A DNA stretch of 45,861 nt from positions 1 through 45,861 of the forward strand of contig JALEKC010000157.1 in NCBI GenBank assembly GCA_022769325.1. The letters run 5' to 3'. The position numbers and the translations under genes were made by a program. The notes below the pieces were generated by a model. The model was not told where the DNA came from. It saw nothing but the letters and a program-made list of their open reading frames with translations, and ran no database searches. This DNA comes from Eubacterium sp. GTDB taxonomy: Bacteria > Bacillota > Clostridia > Lachnospirales > Lachnospiraceae. Of the stretch, positions 45,397-45,861 are shown piece after piece. Numbering within the stretch: the stretch's first letter is position 1; the number at the start of each line of letters is the position of its first letter.

Positions 45397-45861
45397 TTAC
45401 AAAGTAACTTTTTCCAATTTCCAAATTTCTTTTGCATATTCTTCAATAGTACGATCGGAAGAGAATTTTCCACTCTTTGCCACATTCAAAAGTGCCATTT
45501 TAGCCCACGCTTCACGGTCACGATAAGCGGCATCAACTTTCTTTTGTGCTTCCGCATAGGAGCGAAAATCTTTCAAAATAAAGTATTGATCTGGTCTATC
45601 ATATCCGTTGGAATCTAAAAGAGAAGAATATATTTCATGGAACAATTCCGCCTCTCCATAGGTTCCATCGATTAATTGATCTACCACTTTTCGAATGTCT
45701 GCATCGGAATTGTAAATCTCACGTGGTTGATATTGATTATTATGCTCAAAATCAATAACTTCCTGAGAAGAAAGCCCGAAAATAAATGCATTCTCTTCTC
45801 CTACTTCTTCCACAATTTCCACATTAGCTCCGTCCATCGTGCCGAGAGTAGGTGCTCCATT
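45397..45861 (-). CDS. Glycogen/maltodextrin phosphorylase, C-terminal part (runs off the window edge)
   Basis: Frame continues to the edge as NGAPTLGTMDGANVEIVEEVGEENAFIFGL...; PLP-region NGAPTLGTMDGANVEI is characteristic of glycogen phosphorylase. Confidence 0.93.
   Translation of the reverse strand, partial: NGAPTLGTMDGANVEIVEEVGEENAFIFGLSSQEVIDFEHNNQYQPREIYNSDADIRKVVDQLIDGTYGEAELFHEIYSSLLDSNGYDRPDQYFILKDFRSYAEAQKKVDAAYRDREAWAKMALLNVAKSGKFSSDRTIEEYAKEIWKLEKVTL

Overview
The window looks chromosomal, from a low-GC Gram-positive bacterium. The gene content suggests Lachnospiraceae or a related Clostridia lineage; this is inference. Most genes lie on the minus strand. From left to right I read: (i) two decayed ORF remnants at the left edge; (ii) NUDIX hydrolase, metallophosphoesterase, KDPG/KHG aldolase and a CotF/ferritin-like protein; (iii) an FtsX-type ABC exporter with an OmpR-type two-component system; (iv) a secreted GH5 cellulase with a CBM2-like N-terminus, a perfect-period 60-bp repeat linker and a BspA-like LRR C-terminus; (v) the FtsE-FtsX-M23-S41 cell-wall hydrolase cluster; (vi) a CdaR/PucR-type regulator and an orphan MsmK/UgpC-type sugar ABC ATPase; (vii) a YitT protein, a WecG/TagA-like protein and an LCP-like protein, the last two apparently lacking signature catalytic motifs; (viii) an SDR oxidoreductase and a compact hydC-hydB-hydA [FeFe]-hydrogenase operon; (ix) a roughly 13-kb teichoic-acid-like surface polymer cluster (YfhO, GT2/degenerate TagF fusion, Wzy/ligase-like, phosphoglycosyl transferase, DegT aminotransferase, LCP, TagF/B-like, TagD, TagH, TagG); (x) a divergent plus-strand operon of carboxyltransferase, MBOAT and two tandem SGNH/DltD-like paralogs; (xi) a small lipoprotein and the 3' end of glycogen phosphorylase, abutting a start-less ORF remnant. 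The best candidates for undescribed biology are the carboxyltransferase-MBOAT-SGNHx2 operon next to the polymer cluster, the pair of apparent pseudoenzymes (LCP-like and WecG-like), and the GT2-degenerate TagF fusion. I saw no CRISPR array, tRNA, rRNA, transposase or phage genes. All family calls were made by eye from motifs, with no database search.
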